Translations under genes and position numbers: made by a program
DNA from: Phaffia rhodozyma
Taxonomy: Eukaryota; Basidiomycota; Tremellomycetes; Cystofilobasidiales; Mrakiaceae
Length of the DNA: 64,000 nucleotides
Reading direction: 5' to 3'
NCBI GenBank assembly: GCA_014706385.1
Contig: JACGZH010000007.1
Coordinates: 689,501-753,500 of the forward strand
The notes under the pieces: generated by a model
Told to the model about the DNA's origin: nothing
The model's database searches: none
The model's input: only the letters and a program-made list of their open reading frames with translations
Part shown: positions 62,035-64,000 of the stretch, in pieces
Layout: every line of letters starts with the position of its first letter
How positions within the stretch are numbered: position 1 is the first letter of the stretch

Positions 62035-63685
62035 ATGCTTTCTTTCAAGCAAATCTCTGTTCTCCTTTTTGGACTCATCCTGTCCTCCATCTGGCTCTTC
62101 TCTTCTACTGCTGAGGCTGTCAAGGGACCCAAGATTACTCACAAGGTGCGTTCATATTATATTTCCTTTTCTTTATCCCATCTCGCTTTTCATCGTAAAC
62201 ATACAAGGTGGAGTGCTTAGTTTATTTCTTTTCTTACGGCTAACACATTGGTTCATAGGTTTTCTTTGACATCGAGCATGGAGGGAAGCCTATGGGAAGG
62301 ATCACTATGGGACTCTACGGAGCTACTGTCCCTAAGACTGTTGTACGTATCTGCATTCATCAAATCGATCCTATGATTATGCCCGTTGCGTAGTCATTGA
62401 CGTGTCAGATGATATCGCTCGAATTGCACTTGCGTAGGAAAACTTCCGGGCCTTGGCCACTGGAGAGAAAGGTTTCGGATACAAGGGCTCTAGCTTCCAC
62501 CGAGTGATCAATAACTTCATGGTAAACTATTTCCAGTAGAAGTTTGATCTGGGCCCGACACGAGCTGATAATAGCCTGGACTTGGTATTCCGATCTCAAA
62601 TGAGTAGATCCAGGGAGGTGATTTCACTAAGGGTGATGGAACTGGTGGAAAGTCCATCTATGGTAACAAATTCGACGACGAGAACTTCAGTAGGTGTTCT
62701 CATCCCCTTCCTTATCAAAATTACCCTAAAGCTCTTCATTTTAACGCCTGGATTACTTCGATTTACAGAGCTCAAGCACACCGGACCTGGAACGCTCTCT
62801 ATGGCTAACGCTGGACGAGACACCGTAAGTCGTCCGTTTCTGTATATATCCAATGTCTTCGCTAATGTCTCGTGCTATTTCTCTGGTCTCTAATTTCGAT
62901 ATCGATCTGCTTTCTACAGAATGGATCTCAGTTCTTCATCTGCACCGTCGTCACTGTTCGTTCACACGTTCCTTGTCCTTGGACGCTGCTTCCTTTTTAT
63001 GCACTTGGAGGTTTCTAACGAATAAAAATCGTCTTTTTACAGAGCTGGTTGGATGGAAGACATGTTGTCTTTGGAAAGGTCATTGAGGGTATGGACGTTG
63101 TCAAAGCTATCGAAGCCGTGCCTAAGGGCCGAGGAGATAAGCCTGTCGAGGCTGTCACCATCGCTGACTCTGGAGAAGTTAGTCCTCGTTGTTGATGCCT
63201 AGTTCTGCTTAAATATCAGCCTGACTCCTTTTGAAAATAACCTATAGATCGAGATCGAGAAGATCATTGACGAGGAGACTGGCAAAGAGGTACCTCTTCG
63301 AGAGGAGCTTTAAAGTCCCCACCTTTCGAAAACGAGAAAAAAAAAGGTCGGTTCGTACTAAATCTTCTCCTGTTCTTTGGTTTCTATCTTTTCCACCACT
63401 TGTCTCTTTATCGTTTCCATTCGACAACCCAAATCACTCGTCGGCGACGATAACGGAAATCGTAATAAATCGAAATTAAACTCACAGGACTCCTCTTCTT
63501 CCTCTGACGAAACTATCGACCTGGAATCAACTCCGGCTCCTTCGATGTCTCAAGGTCTAGGCACGCTTGGATGGGTAGCTTGCGCACTTGTCGTGCTTGG
63601 CGGAGGAGGACTTGCTGGCTGGAAGATGGGTTTGGCGGCTAGAGTTGATCAATGGAGGAAGGGACCTCTTTACAGACGGGTGTAG
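62035..63685 (+). CDS. ER cyclophilin (CypB type) with two possible C-termini
   Basis: A peptidyl-prolyl isomerase of the secretory pathway. It has the signal peptide [20 protein letters not shown] continuing to STAEA, then [99 protein letters not shown] (catalytic Arg/Phe and the cyclosporin-contact Trp present). Exons: 62035-62145, 62259-62342, 62438-62521, 62608-62690, 62769-62824, 62920-62955, 63043-63177, 63248 onward. If exon 8 is read through, the protein ends [10 protein letters not shown] at TAA 63311-63313 (soluble, REEL end). If the in-frame donor at 63290 (GAG|GTACCT) joins the acceptor before 63488 (CTCACAG|GAC), an acidic Ser linker, a transmembrane helix ([17 protein letters not shown]) and a basic tail are added, ending at 63685. 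Confidence 0.93.
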
Positions 63686-64000
63686 AAGGAACAAAGTAGT
63701 TCTGGGCTATTCCTTCTTGAGATGATTCATGTTTTCTTCCTAACAATGGTCTCGACGACGTAGAGATTCGGGTTCATCGTTCACATGCCTAGTAGCTATC
63801 ATAGACTATTCAAGTCACACATGTATATGCACTTATCCTTCCGTTGACTGTTTAAGTCTCCAGGTCTTTCTTGTCCCTCCCGACACCTTCAGCAACACTC
63901 GTCTTTTTACCGAAAAAGCTACTGATTTTACTCATTCCTCTCGTATCTACTTTCTTCAACTTGCTTACTCCTTGACTGATCGGTCCTGCAGCTCTTTTCT
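63686..64000. other. Right-edge flank
   Basis: 3' flank of the cyclophilin gene to the window end. No supported gene. Confidence 0.5.

Overview
The window is nuclear DNA from an intron-rich fungus, most likely a basidiomycete yeast. Most genes carry many short GT-AG introns (about 45-110 nt). Arg is often written CGA, which is very clear in the ribosomal-protein gene. The gene set (Sec2, Pex5, Rxt3, TBCE, Pol12, KDM5, CASP/Coy1, GH71, GH128) is typical of fungi. A tremellomycete of the Cystofilobasidiales/Phaffia kind would fit, but that is an inference from gene style only.

Layout. 1-0.3 kb: edge of an unidentified minus-strand gene. 1.7-4.1 kb: SEC2-like Rab GEF. 4.26-12.4 kb: a cluster of decayed mobile-element copies. 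13.4-14.7 kb: RPS0. 15.4-17.7 kb (-): secreted aspartic protease. 18.7-22.4 kb: PEX5. 22.7-26.7 kb (-): RXT3-like. 27.0-29.4 kb (-): TBCE. 30.0-32.0 kb: GH71 glucanase. 32.8-34.8 kb (-): PHAF1/UPF0183. 35.1-37.1 kb: SurE-like phosphatase. 37.4-40.7 kb (-): POL12. 41.7-43.1 kb: GH128 glucanase. 43.7-44.8 kb: ER FKBP. 45.2-47.3 kb (-): Myb/SANT-like protein. 47.7-48.7 kb: UPF0643-like. 49.3-56.7 kb (-): KDM5/Lid2 demethylase. 57.0-57.7 kb: small Cys protein. 58.0-61.6 kb (-): Coy1/CASP. 62.0-63.7 kb: ER cyclophilin with two possible C-termini.

The remarkable part is 4.26-12.4 kb. It holds three related copies (A, B, C) of an element that encodes Fanzor, the eukaryotic relative of TnpB and an RNA-guided nuclease. 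In B and C the Fanzor gene is divergent from a second gene with serine-recombinase signatures. The second gene looks like a large protein with a recombinase region, an acidic linker, a very Cys-rich module and a coiled coil, read in one frame broken mainly by TGA codons. All three copies keep the same sequence just after the Fanzor stop codon. A hairpin there is preserved in every copy, which makes it a candidate guide-RNA scaffold. The layout resembles an IS607-type transposon (serine recombinase plus TnpB-like protein) rebuilt in a fungal genome. All copies look damaged.

The other genes are ordinary housekeeping or secreted functions and form no operon-like system. Notable are three ACGCGT boxes before POL12, and a splice site that would switch the ER cyclophilin between a soluble and a membrane-anchored form. 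Gene ends and most introns were placed by eye from reading frame, GT/AG signals and family resemblance, so exon borders are tentative unless stated.
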